64,000 bases of DNA from Thiobaca trueperi (GTDB lineage: Bacteria > Pseudomonadota > Gammaproteobacteria > Chromatiales > Chromatiaceae): contig NZ_SMAO01000001.1 of assembly GCF_004342175.1 (NCBI RefSeq), positions 1 through 64,000 on the forward strand, written 5' to 3'. Shown here piece by piece: positions 1-11,800 of the stretch (positions are counted from its first letter, which is position 1; each line of letters starts with the position of its first letter). The translations under genes were made by a program, and so were the position numbers. Under the pieces are notes generated by a model. The model was not told where the DNA came from and did no database searches. It saw only the letters and a list, made by a program, of their open reading frames with translations.

Positions 1-95
1 CAGTCGTCAGTCGTCAGTCGTCAGTCGTCAGTCGTCAGTCGTCAGTCGTCAGTCGTCAGTCGTCAGTCGTCAGTCGTCAGTCGTCAGTCGTCAGT
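1..95. repeat. Heptanucleotide tandem repeat, about 13.6 copies of CAGTCGT
   Basis: The window opens inside a perfect tandem array of the 7-base unit CAGTCGT that runs uninterrupted to about position 95. The left boundary lies outside the window, so the true copy number is unknown. The array lies downstream of the crcB stop codon (crcB is read right to left), so it is not in a coding region here. A 7-base period is not a multiple of three and such arrays can change copy number by slippage. A related heptamer (AGTGGTC, one base different after rotation) occurs at 44476-44507. Confidence 0.95.
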
Positions 96-146
96 TTGAG
101 CTTGGCACGACGAAACGGGGCCGCAAGTTTTTCTGCCAACTGCCAA

Positions 147-533
147 CTATCCCCCCCGCGCCAGCAGCAGATGCACCAGTCCGATGCCGAGCGCGGTCAT
201 GGTCAGCGAGCCGATGAGATGCGCCCCGATGGCGCTCAATCCCCACAGGATTTCGCCCCGCGACAGCAGATTGACGACCTCCGCTGAAAAGGTCGAAAAG
301 GTGGTGAGCCCGCCGAGAAAGCCGGTGATGACGAATAGACGGATCTCCGGTGCGACGCCGGGGTGGCGCGCAAGCCAGGCGATGACCAGCCCGATCAGCA
401 GACCGCCAGCGAGATTGGCGGCGAGCGTGCCGAGTGGCAGGATCGGAAACAGCGGATTGAGTCGTGCGCCGAGGAGCCAGCGCAGCAGCGCGCCCAGTCC
501 GGCGCCGACGAAGACAGCGAGAGCGGAAAGCAA
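147..533 (-). CDS. crcB: Fluoride ion channel CrcB/Fluc
   Basis: 128-residue inner-membrane protein with four hydrophobic segments, the normal length of the Fluc family. These dual-topology dimers export fluoride. The family hallmark GGLTTFSTF is present at about residues 74-82, and the pore asparagine lies in the segment AANLAGG near residue 40. The start is TTG at 533, chosen because GGAGG lies 7 bases upstream (541-545) and the family's N-terminus matches. A fluoride riboswitch lies about 90 bases upstream on the same strand (622-675), so expression is most likely induced by fluoride. A tiny in-frame reading of eight codons (ATG at 560) ends at a TGA directly abutting the TTG start and might couple translation. 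The identification is secure. Confidence 0.95.
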   Translation of the reverse strand: MLSALAVFVGAGLGALLRWLLGARLNPLFPILPLGTLAANLAGGLLIGLVIAWLARHPGVAPEIRLFVITGFLGGLTTFSTFSAEVVNLLSRGEILWGLSAIGAHLIGSLTMTALGIGLVHLLLARGG

Positions 534-621
534 TCAAGCACCTCCAGCAGGGCGGGTCATGGAGGGCGCTGAGGGAAGGCGTGCTGCGGGGCGCGCCTAC
601 CTTAACCCATCCAGGTTTTGT

Positions 622-675
622 CGGTAGGCATCATCAGCCGGATAAAACGGCGGTTCAGGGAGGCATGCCATCTCC
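622..675 (-). promoter_or_regulatory. Fluoride riboswitch (crcB motif)
   Basis: Read on the minus strand, this segment begins GGAGATGGCATGCCTCC, continues with AACCGCC, and ends GGCTGATGATGCCTACC. These are the conserved blocks of the crcB RNA motif in the right order and spacing: the GATGGCAT and CTGATGATGCC blocks, able to form the GGCAT/ATGCC pseudoknot, and the AACCGCC/GGC helix. A possible -10 box (TACACT) lies just upstream at 686-691. The only gene downstream on this strand is crcB, the expected target. The identification is from memory of the motif and was not scored with a covariance model. Confidence 0.9.
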
Positions 676-820
676 ACTGGAGCGAAGTGTAATCCGGTTT
701 CCGTTGCGCGGGAAACGCGCCATCCGGTCTCAGAAGCCTGATCGCGCGCATCACCAATCCTCTACAATCGCCGCTTCGCGCCGTCCGACTGGCGCTGCTG
801 ACTGAATGGAGGAATCGACG

Positions 821-2980
<2,160 letters not shown>

Positions 2981-3025
2981 TATTCTCTCGCGAAGCAGGC
3001 TGTCTGAACAGGATTGACTCGACCC

Positions 3026-6000
3026 ATGCCAGATCATCAAACAAACGGACGCGACCGCCGCATCCAAACCCGTTACACGGTTGAATTGCATGCCAAGGTT
3101 CGTGGCGCGAATCAGCTTCCAACCAGTTGTCGGGTGCTGAACATCTGCAACGGCGGCGTCTTGCTGGATACGCCCGCGAGCGAGCCGGAACTGCCTTTCA
3201 AGCGTGGCGAGCACATTGATCTCTATTTCGACCTGCCCGATGCGCAAAGCATGGATCCGGTGCAGGCCGTGATCGAAGTGTCACACCGCGTTGATCGTGG
3301 GCTGGGCGCGCGTTTCATTCGTCTGGCCGGAGATGGCCGGATGCGCCTGGCCCGCTTCATCCGCGAAACCGCCGCGAGACAGTCGCCGCCGACGGAAGAC
3401 ACCGGACGCCATCCGGTGCAGGCGCGGGCGCGCGAGGTTTTGGAGCAGGTTGGTCAGCAGGGTTTGGGCGTCCTGCTCGATTCACTGCTGGAAACCCTGG
3501 TCGATGAACTCTGGACGCATAGCGAGCGTGCCGAAAGCGATGCCGAGCGCACCCGTTTTGCAGGCGAAATCGCCCTCCTGGCGCGTGCGATCCAGAATGA
3601 AAGCGTTCCGCGTCAGCTCAGACAGCAGTTGCTGGATGCCTTGCGCAATCTTGGCCTGGGCGCTTCAGCGCCGTCTGTGGGGCAGGCACAGGATAGCCCG
3701 GCGGAAGGGCTGCAACTCGTCGATCAGGATGCCTTCGAGATCTGGCTGGCCAAGTCTGAATTGGCCAACCGTCTGGAGCAGGAATTGCACGAGCCGCTGG
3801 AGTCTCTGCGCAATCACCTGGCCGGTCTGTTTCATGATGCTGCGCTCCCGGTGGAGCCACTGGCGCTTGCTGAAACCATTGAGCAGGCATTGCAGGAGAT
3901 CGGCGTCGGCTTGCAACTGCAACGCCTGTCCATGCAGATTGTCGCCAACCATCTCTCGCGCAATCTGGGCGCCTTCTATCGGGAAGTCTTGAATGCCTGG
4001 GTCTCGGCCGGACTGGATGCATCCGGATCGCCGTCCGCCATATCCGGGACACCCGATCTGCCGCCGTCCGCTGCGCCCGTCGGGAACCCGGTTGCCCCCC
4101 CTCCCGAGACCGCCCCGTCCTCCGAGCCTGCTGCTCCAGACATCCCCGTCACGCCGCCCGGTGCGACAACTGCCGCTGCCGCTGTCGATGCCCTGCCCAG
4201 CACCCAGGCTGTCGCGGGAACCATCGCCAACCTCCTGGCCGCGACCTGTTCTCCGATCAAGTTGAAAGAATCGCGTCAGTCAGGGGCTTTCGCCGGTGGA
4301 CAGCACATTGCTGATCTGCTCGCCAGTCTGCCAGCGAATGAACAGATCGCCGCTGCGGATCCCGATCAGCCGCTGCGCGAACTGGTCGCCAAATGGCTGG
4401 TCGCCGCCGAGGCCCGGCAGCCCGGCGCCTCGTCCGGGCGACAGCCGGTGATGTCGCCGCAGGTGGAGGAGCGGGTCGAGGTCACGGATCGTCTGCTGTC
4501 GCACATGCTGGCGGATCCCGTCACCCCGCCCCAGGTCAAATCGCTCATCAAGCCGCTTACAACCCGTCTGCTTGCCATGACCCTTGCCGGATCCGGGGCC
4601 GTTGCCGACGGCAGACAGCCGCTGATCAACCTCATCAACCGGCTGGAGCATCTGGCCCGTTTTCTGCCCGGCGACGAAGACAGTCACCAGGGATTGCAGC
4701 GCGAGTTCGGGGAACTGGCGCAGAAGCTGGTGTCATCCGACGGGCAGGACCCACAGGCGCTGGGCGACCTGTCCAAACGCCTGGGAAAACTGGAGTCGCG
4801 CGTCGGCCACGAATATCAGGACAATGTCACCAACTGGATCAAGGTGTGCGAGTCGCGGGAGCGCGAGCGGCTGGCGCGCGAGGCGGTTCGCAAGCATCTG
4901 AACACCGCCTTTGCCGGACGCCGGATGCACCGGATTGTGGACGAACTCCTGCTGCTTGGCTGGCGCGGCCTGCTGGAACTGGTGTGTGTCAATGTCGGGA
5001 TCGAGGGTCCGCGCTGGCGCAATCTGTGGTGGATCCTGTGCGACCTGCACGGGCTGACCGGCGGCGAAGAGCCGAAAGCCGAGCCTTCCGCCAGGCGGGC
5101 GACGGGCAAGGATCTGAAAGCGCTGATCCAGGAGGTGCGTGCCGCGCTGGCCTATATCGGTGCAGATCCAATTCTGTGCGACGACCTGCTCGGGCGGCTT
5201 GAAACCGCCGTGCGTCGGGCGCAGGCGGCGATGGATCGGGACGACGATTATCTGCTGTACTGTCCCGCGCCGCCGGATCCCGACAGCGCACCGGAAAAGA
5301 TCCCGGCAGGACTGTCGCAGGCCGATTGGGAGCGCGGACTGGCGCAGGTCGGAGCCTTGCCGCTTGGCGACCTGATCTGGATGCGGGGCAAGGAAGCGGA
5401 CAAGGCGCTGCGACTCATCTGGCGCAACGAGGATGGCTCGCGTCTGGCCGTCACCGATACCCTGGCCAAAAAACTGAAGGTGTTGCGTCGCGGTCGGTTG
5501 GCGGAGGCCTTTGCCCGTGGTCAGGCGCGCGCCGAGACCCCGAACACGCAGCCCATGGTGACGCGCGCCGCCGATGCGGCGCTATCGGAAATGCACCAGC
5601 GTCTCGCCCATCACGAGCATCAGGATGCCTTGACCGGTCTGGCTGATCAGCGGCGGCTGGTGGGCGCGCTGACCGAACTGCTGTTGACCGAACGCGGTTT
5701 GCCGCCCGCCTACGCACTGTTTTTCCTGGAACTGGATCGTTACGACACGCTCACCGGCACCTACGGTTACTCGGCTGGCGAACGAATGCTGCAGGCGGTG
5801 GCCCGACTGCTGGAAGGCGTGGTTGCGGATGCGGTCTGTCTGGCCTATCTGGGCGGGAGTCGCTTTGGGCTGCTGATGCCCGCCTGCGATCAGGATCACG
5901 CCGTCGAGATTGGCGAGTCGATCCGCGCCGGCCTGGCGGTGATGAATTTCGACCTGCAGGGCAGACCCTACCGGATTTCCGGCAGTCTCGGCATTGCCAT

Positions 6001-6889
6001 GCTGACCAGCGACTCCAGCAGTCCGGAAAAACTCATGTCAGCCGCCAGCGTGGCCTGCCTGGCGGCACAGCGCGAAGGTGGCGATCATGCGGTTCTCTTC
6101 ACCGAGGACAACGCAATCATCGCCAGACAGTTGGAATACATGCGCGGTTGGGCGCAGACGGACGATGTGATCAAGGCCGGACGCCGCCGGCTGCGTTACC
6201 AGCGGATCGTTCCGATCAATCCCGCTGCCGAACTCCTGCCCCACTGCGAGATCCTGTTGAGCGTCTACGATCAGCAGGGCAATCCGCTGCCGCTCCAGTC
6301 CTTTATCGCGACCGCTGAGGCCTTCAATCGGATGCGCGAAGTGGACCGTCAGGTCATCGACGACGCCTTCAGTTGGGTCCATCACCATCCGGACAAGGTC
6401 AGCGCGGTCGGTGGCGTCGCGATCAATCTCTCGGGTCAGTCGCTGAGCGATCCGGGGCTGCTGAATTACATCCGGGCCGCACTGGAGCGGTTGCAGATTC
6501 CGGTCGAGCTGGTCAGTTTCGAGGTCACTGAAACGGCCGCCATCGTCAATCTCGATCAGGCGGCGATTCTCTTGGCGGACATCCGGGCGCTGGGGTGCAG
6601 CATTGCGCTCGACGATTTTGGCGCCGGCATGTCTTCCTACAGCTACCTCAAACATCTGCCGGTCGATTATGTCAAGATCGACGGCTCATTCATCAAGGAC
6701 ATTCTGGTCAGTCCGCATGATCGGGAAATCGTCAAATCGTTCAATGAGATCGCCCATTTCATGGGGAAAAAGACCATTGCCGAATATGTCGAGAACCTGG
6801 AAATCCTGGAGCTGCTGCGCGATATCGGAGTGGATTATGCGCAGGGCTACGCCATTGAAAAACCGCAGTTTATCGATGAGATGATCTGA
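3026..6889 (+). CDS. PilZ - DUF1631 - degenerate GGDEF - EAL multidomain c-di-GMP protein
   Basis: About 1287 residues. The N-terminal PilZ domain (8-115) has the arginine cluster RRIQTR and NICNGG, a variant of the NxSxxG motif, so c-di-GMP binding is plausible. A long alpha-helical DUF1631-type region follows (about 130-780), with a Pro/Ala-rich linker near 342-375. The GGDEF domain (about 870-1030) is degenerate, reading LGGSRF at the active site near 942, so cyclase activity is unlikely. The C-terminal EAL domain (about 1050-1287) keeps its key acids (EIL in place of EAL, NLSGQ, FEVTET, LDDFGAG, KIDGSF, AEYVE), so phosphodiesterase activity is possible. The start is ATG at 3026; the in-frame TTG at 3014 lacks a ribosome site. 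The next gene begins one base after its stop, suggesting an operon. Confidence 0.85.
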   Translation: MPDHQTNGRDRRIQTRYTVELHAKVRGANQLPTSCRVLNICNGGVLLDTPASEPELPFKRGEHIDLYFDLPDAQSMDPVQAVIEVSHRVDRGLGARFIRLAGDGRMRLARFIRETAARQSPPTEDTGRHPVQARAREVLEQVGQQGLGVLLDSLLETLVDELWTHSERAESDAERTRFAGEIALLARAIQNESVPRQLRQQLLDALRNLGLGASAPSVGQAQDSPAEGLQLVDQDAFEIWLAKSELANRLEQELHEPLESLRNHLAGLFHDAALPVEPLALAETIEQALQEIGVGLQLQRLSMQIVANHLSRNLGAFYREVLNAWVSAGLDASGSPSAISGTPDLPPSAAPVGNPVAPPPETAPSSEPAAPDIPVTPPGATTAAAAVDALPSTQAVAGTIANLLAATCSPIKLKESRQSGAFAGGQHIADLLASLPANEQIAAADPDQPLRELVAKWLVAAEARQPGASSGRQPVMSPQVEERVEVTDRLLSHMLADPVTPPQVKSLIKPLTTRLLAMTLAGSGAVADGRQPLINLINRLEHLARFLPGDEDSHQGLQREFGELAQKLVSSDGQDPQALGDLSKRLGKLESRVGHEYQDNVTNWIKVCESRERERLAREAVRKHLNTAFAGRRMHRIVDELLLLGWRGLLELVCVNVGIEGPRWRNLWWILCDLHGLTGGEEPKAEPSARRATGKDLKALIQEVRAALAYIGADPILCDDLLGRLETAVRRAQAAMDRDDDYLLYCPAPPDPDSAPEKIPAGLSQADWERGLAQVGALPLGDLIWMRGKEADKALRLIWRNEDGSRLAVTDTLAKKLKVLRRGRLAEAFARGQARAETPNTQPMVTRAADAALSEMHQRLAHHEHQDALTGLADQRRLVGALTELLLTERGLPPAYALFFLELDRYDTLTGTYGYSAGERMLQAVARLLEGVVADAVCLAYLGGSRFGLLMPACDQDHAVEIGESIRAGLAVMNFDLQGRPYRISGSLGIAMLTSDSSSPEKLMSAASVACLAAQREGGDHAVLFTEDNAIIARQLEYMRGWAQTDDVIKAGRRRLRYQRIVPINPAAELLPHCEILLSVYDQQGNPLPLQSFIATAEAFNRMREVDRQVIDDAFSWVHHHPDKVSAVGGVAINLSGQSLSDPGLLNYIRAALERLQIPVELVSFEVTETAAIVNLDQAAILLADIRALGCSIALDDFGAGMSSYSYLKHLPVDYVKIDGSFIKDILVSPHDREIVKSFNEIAHFMGKKTIAEYVENLEILELLRDIGVDYAQGYAIEKPQFIDEMI

Positions 6890-6890
6890 T

Positions 6891-7796
6891 ATGACCGAGA
6901 CCAACGCCGCACTCGTCAGCGACAGCGGGGGTGATGCGCCGCTCCCCGATGCCCTAGACGCGCCCCGCGCCGATTTCTTGACCGAGCACGGACGGCGTCT
7001 GGCCTGTTACGCCGATACCGGCCACCCCGGTCGCCCACTGGTTCTGATCCACAGCATCAATGCCGCGCCCAGCAGTTTCGAGGTCAAGCCCTTATTCGAC
7101 CATTACCGCCACAGTCGCCCCGTCTACAGTCTGGATCTACCGGGCTTCGGTCACTCCGAGCGCGGCGTCGGCCCCTATTCGCCCGAACTGTTCGCCGGGG
7201 CGCTGGCCGATTTTCTGGTGCGGGTCGTGAAGGAACCGGCGGATGTGCTCGCGCTGTCATTGAGTGCCGAGTTCGCCGCGCGTGCGGCTGGCCTGCTGCC
7301 ACCGGGACAGATCGCCTCGCTGGTGATGATTTCGCCCACCGGATTCAGTCTGCGTCCCCTGCCGAACCCACGCCTCGCCCGCCTGACGCACAAAGTGCTG
7401 AGTCTTGGGGTGTTGCAGGGGCTCTATGATCTGGTCGCCTCCCGGCGCAGCATCCGCTATTTTCTCGGTCGCTCCTTCGTGGGCGAGGTGCCGGTTGAGA
7501 TGATCGATTACGCCTATGCCACCTCGCATCAGCCAGGGGCCAGACACGCCCCGCTGACCTTTCTGTCCACCCGGCTGTTTACCGCCGACGCCATGGATCA
7601 GCTTTATGGAAAATTGACCGGGCTGCCTGTCCTGGTCATCGCTGACCGTGATCCTTACATCACCTTCGAACGGCTTGCAGACTTCGTCGCCAGCCATCCC
7701 AACTGGCAGGCGGTCAGTCTGGCCCCGCATCTGGGATTGCCGCATTGGGAGCGTCTTCCCGAGACGCTTGCGGCGCTCGACGCCTTCTGGAGCTGA
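6891..7796 (+). CDS. Alpha/beta hydrolase
   Basis: 301 residues with an alpha/beta-hydrolase fold: a strand leading to the oxyanion HSINAAPSSFE, a nucleophile elbow ALSLSAEFAAR, an acid in ADRDPYITF, and a C-terminal catalytic histidine in GLPHWERLPE. The elbow reads S-L-S-A-E rather than the textbook G-x-S-x-G, with the central Ser the likely nucleophile. Substrate unknown; the cytoplasmic esterase/haloperoxidase-like group fits best. The start ATG lies one base after the stop of the PilZ-EAL gene, and an HDOD gene starts five bases after its own stop, so the three genes are probably co-transcribed. Confidence 0.8.
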   Translation: MTETNAALVSDSGGDAPLPDALDAPRADFLTEHGRRLACYADTGHPGRPLVLIHSINAAPSSFEVKPLFDHYRHSRPVYSLDLPGFGHSERGVGPYSPELFAGALADFLVRVVKEPADVLALSLSAEFAARAAGLLPPGQIASLVMISPTGFSLRPLPNPRLARLTHKVLSLGVLQGLYDLVASRRSIRYFLGRSFVGEVPVEMIDYAYATSHQPGARHAPLTFLSTRLFTADAMDQLYGKLTGLPVLVIADRDPYITFERLADFVASHPNWQAVSLAPHLGLPHWERLPETLAALDAFWS

Positions 7797-7800
7797 CCGC

Positions 7801-8655
7801 ATGACCAGCGAACATTACCCGCCGCGCGCGGACCTCGAAGCTGCTTTTCAGGCCGTGCGACGGGCGCGGGTGCCGCAGATTCCGGATGTGGTGCTTGCCC
7901 TGCGCGAGGAGCTGACTCGCCCTGAGCCCTGCGTCAAGGTGGCGGCCGACCTCATTGCCCAGGATCCGGCGCTCACCGGCCAGCTTCTGAAGATGATCAA
8001 TTCGCCCCTGTTTGCCGCCCGGACCAAAATCAGCAGCGTGCAACAGGCCATTACCATGATCGGCATTGAGCGCCTGACCAATCTGGTGACGGCCAGTGCG
8101 ATTCAGCGGATGCTCAGTGCGAACGACGGCGCGGCGCGCATTGTCTGGGAATCGACCATGGAGCAGGCGCAGGTGGCGGTCGCCATTGCCGAGCGGGTGC
8201 CAGAGGTCAGTGCTGACACGGCCTATCTGTTTGGGATGATGCAGAATGTCGGCAGTCTCATTTTTGCCGATCTGCTGACCGACTATGGTACCGTCTGGGC
8301 GCTGCGCAATATCTCGGCACCGGACGATCTGTTGCGTTACGAGCGCACGGCGCTGGGCATTGATCATGCGACGGTCGGTTTCCTGCTGGCGGGCAACTGG
8401 CGTCTCCCCGAGCCCGTGGCGCTGGCGATCTATCATCACCATTCGGCCACTGCCGCTGACCTGGACGATCCCGAGACGCGCGCCCTGATCGCGATCTCGA
8501 AACTCTCCCACTATCTCATCGCCCTTTCGCTCGGTATCCATGAGCAACCCGAGATGCTCGCCTATCGTGATGCCGCCTGGCAGGAATTGAGCATCCGCGA
8601 CGAAGACTGGCAGGCCCTCTGCGAGCAGGCCATGCAGGGCGGCTGGACGCATTAA
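7801..8655 (+). CDS. HDOD domain protein
   Basis: 284 residues, almost entirely an HDOD domain: VPQIPDVVLALREEL, then AQDPALTGQLLKMINSPLF and the IGIERLTNLV helix. HDOD proteins are HD-fold relatives that lack metal-ligand catalysis and commonly serve as scaffolds in signalling, including c-di-GMP pathways and chemotaxis. The start ATG at 7801 is chosen because the frame upstream overlaps the hydrolase gene, and the domain starts within 20 residues of this ATG. It is the last of a tight three-gene group. The downstream 200 bases hold inverted repeats and then the giant kinase gene on the same strand. Confidence 0.85.
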   Translation: MTSEHYPPRADLEAAFQAVRRARVPQIPDVVLALREELTRPEPCVKVAADLIAQDPALTGQLLKMINSPLFAARTKISSVQQAITMIGIERLTNLVTASAIQRMLSANDGAARIVWESTMEQAQVAVAIAERVPEVSADTAYLFGMMQNVGSLIFADLLTDYGTVWALRNISAPDDLLRYERTALGIDHATVGFLLAGNWRLPEPVALAIYHHHSATAADLDDPETRALIAISKLSHYLIALSLGIHEQPEMLAYRDAAWQELSIRDEDWQALCEQAMQGGWTH

Positions 8656-8726
8656 ACTGCGCCCGGCACGGCATGCGGTGTTTTTGGGTCGGATCGGCCC
8701 CGGCAGGCTCAGGGATTGTCGGAGGC

Positions 8727-8845
8727 GACGCGGTTTAAGAGATTAAAAAATATCCATTTCTAAACCGCGTCTCCACCGAGGTCGCTGAAATCCACAGCAT
8801 TGAACACAAAAGAAAAACCATGCATTTCACTCCAGACGCGGTTTA
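8727..8845. repeat. GACGCGGTTTAA inverted/direct repeat cluster
   Basis: Three copies of one 11-12-base sequence: GACGCGGTTTAA at 8727-8738, its inverse TAAACCGCGTC at 8761-8771, and a direct copy GACGCGGTTTA at 8835-8845. The first two can form a hairpin with an AT-rich loop and may end the upstream transcript, although no clear U-run follows. The third copy merges with TTTAGGCGATTTTC (8842-8855) immediately before the ATG of the kinase gene at 8859. The same repeat recurs at 48927-49120 and 51097-51108. Confidence 0.85.
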
Positions 8846-8858
8846 GGCGATTTTCTGA

Positions 8859-11800
8859 ATGGTTTCCCTTGACGGCTATTCCATTCGGGAAATGATTTAC
8901 GAGAGTGGCCACAGTCAGGTCTTTCGCGGATGGCGGACTTGCGATGCGCTGCCGGTCGTCATCAAAACGCCCTCATCGTCCGGTTTTTCCGTTCGGGAAA
9001 ACCTGCGCTACCAGCACGAATATAACCTGCTTGCCGCCCTGAATTTAAGCCGGATCGTCAAGGTTTATGACCTCGTCCAGTACCGTTCAGGATTTGCCAT
9101 CATCGAGGAAGATTATGGCGCCTGCGATCTGGATCAGTGGTTGGGTGAACGCCGGATGGCGCTGGCCGAGTTCCTGCCGGTCGCCATGCAGATGGCCGAG
9201 GGTCTGGACCAGATGCACGGGCAACGGATCATCCACAAGGATCTCAATCCTGCCAATGTGCTGATTCATCCCGCAACGGCACAGGTGAAACTGACCGATT
9301 TCGGGCTGTCCACCCTGATCGGGGTGGAAACCCAGGAAGCCTGCGCCCCGGAACTGATCGAAGGCACCCTGTCCTATGTTTCGCCCGAACAGACCGGACG
9401 GATGAACCGCGCCATCGATTACCGCACCGATCTCTACTCGCTGGGTGTGTGCTATTACCGGATGCTGACCGGAACGCTGCCCTTTGTGACCACCGATCCG
9501 CTGGAGCTGGTGCATTGCCATATCGCCCGCCCACCGGTTGTCCCCGCCGTGCTTGATGCCGCCATCCCGCCGGTGCTGTCCGAGCTGGTGATGAAGCTGC
9601 TGGAGAAGAAGGCCGAGGATCGCTACCAGAGCGCCTATGGGGTGATGCAGGATCTGCTCGCTGTGCAGGCGGCGCTGGATGCCGGTGAGCCGCCGCCGAT
9701 GCTGGAACTGGGCCGGTTTGACGTGTCCGGTCATTTTCAGGTCGCGCATCAGCTCTATGGCCGCAATCGGGAAACCCGTCTGCTGCTGGACGCCTTTGAT
9801 CGGATCACTGAGGGGCGTTCCGAGTTGCTGCTGGTGGGTGGCTATTCGGGCATCGGTAAAACCTCGCTGGTCAACGAGGTCCAAAAGTCGCTGGTGCGCC
9901 AGCGTGGCTTTTTCATCGCCGGCAAGCATGATCAGTTTCAGCGCGATATTCCGTTTTCCGCGCTGATTCAGGCGTTTCGCCGGCTGGTGAGCCAGATGCT
10001 GACCCAACGGGAAGCGCAGCTTGCTCACTGGCGGGAGGCGCTCATGATTGCGCTGGGCAGCAATGCCCGCGTGATCATCGACGTGATCCCCGATGTGGAA
10101 TGGATCATCGGGCCGCAGCCGCCAGCACCGGAACTGGCGCCCGCCGAGGCGCAGAATCGTTTTAGCCGGTCCTTTCAGCAGTTCATCGGGGTGTTCGCCC
10201 GCCCTGAACATCCGCTCGTGATCTTCCTGGATGATCTGCAATGGGCCGATGCGGCGTCGCTCGCGCTGATGGAGCTCTTGTGCAACAACCCGGACAGCCA
10301 CCACCTGCTGATGATTGGCGCGTATCGGGATAACGAGGTGTCGGCGTCCCATCCGCTGGTGCTGACCCTGAACGGCATTCGCGACGCGGGCGCTCCCGTT
10401 GCAACCATCCTGCTCGGCCCGCTCGCACCCGACGATCTGAATCAGATGATCGCCGATACCCTGCATCAGCCGACGGCAGCCACGCATGAACTGGCGCGAC
10501 TGCTGCTGGAGAAAACCGGCGGCAATCCGTTTTTCGTCGCCCAGTTCCTCGAGGAACTCCATGATCGGGGCTGGTTCCGGCTGGATCCGGCGCAGGGGCG
10601 CTGGCAGTGGGAGATGGCGCAGATCGAGTCCGCCGGTATCACCGATAACGTGGTGGATTTGATGGCGGGAAAGATCAGCCGGATGAGTCCGGCGACCCGG
10701 CAGGCGCTGCAGATCGCCGCCTGCATCGGCAACCGCTTTGCCTTGACGGCGCTGGCGACGATTCAGGAGCGGTGTGAGATCGCGACCGGCAGCGATCTGT
10801 GGGAGGCGATCCAGGAGGGGTTGGTGGTCACCGCCAAGACCGAGTTCCGGTTTCTGCACGACCGGGTCCAGCAGGCGGCCTATTCGCTGATCGCACCAGA
10901 GGACATCGGGCCGCTGCATCTGAAGATCGGTCGCCAACTCTTGTCTAACGCCAGCCCGGCGGAACTCGACGAACGTCTGTTCGATATCACCGGGCATTTG
11001 AATGCGGTGCTGGCGCTGATCGATGATCCGGGTGAACGGTTCCAGTGTTCCAGGCTCAATCTTCAGGCCGGGCGTAAGGCAAAAGCCGCGACCGCCTACG
11101 AACCGGCGTTACGCCATTTTCAGGCGGCGGCCGACCTGCTGGCCGCCGATTGCTGGACAACGCACGATCGCCATACGCTGGAGATTTACCGGGAACGGGC
11201 CGACGCGGCCTATTTGCTGGGCCAGTTCGCCGCCGCCGAGGCGGATCTGAACGCGGCGCTGATGCACGCCGCCGACCGCTATGATCAGGCCGACATCTAT
11301 CTGCAAAAAATTATTCAGTACAATCAGTTGGGACGCTATAACGAGATGGTGGAGGTGGCGCGAGCCGCCCTGCATCTGTTCGGCGCAACCCTGCCCGACA
11401 CCAGCGACGAGACGGGGTTGCAAGCCGATTTCGAGCAGCAGATGGCCGAGTATTCCCGCTTGCTGAACCAGCGTCAGATTGGCGACTTGATCGGGCTGGA
11501 CGATGTGATCGACCGCGAGCAGGACGCGATCATCCGGCTGATGGCGATTCTGACCGATGGCACCTACATCGCCATTCCCAACCTGTTCCCGCATGTGGTG
11601 ATGGAAGTCGTCAACCGGTCGATGCGCTACGGCCACAATGCCATGTCCGCGATCGGTTTTGCCTGGGCGACGGTCCTGATTGTCCGGCAGTTCGGCAATT
11701 ATCAGGATGCCTACGCGCTGGGCGCACTGGCGATGCGCCTGAATGACCGTTATCCCAATCCGCGCATCCGCGCCCAGGTCACCTTTCTCTACGCGGTCTG

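Noticed and set aside
1-95. Possible CRISPR array
   Set aside because: The unit is 7 bases with no spacers, and no cas genes are nearby.
7648-7800. Upstream extension of the HDOD protein
   Set aside because: It overlaps the hydrolase gene in another frame and has no domain content; ATG 7801 lies directly before the HDOD fold.
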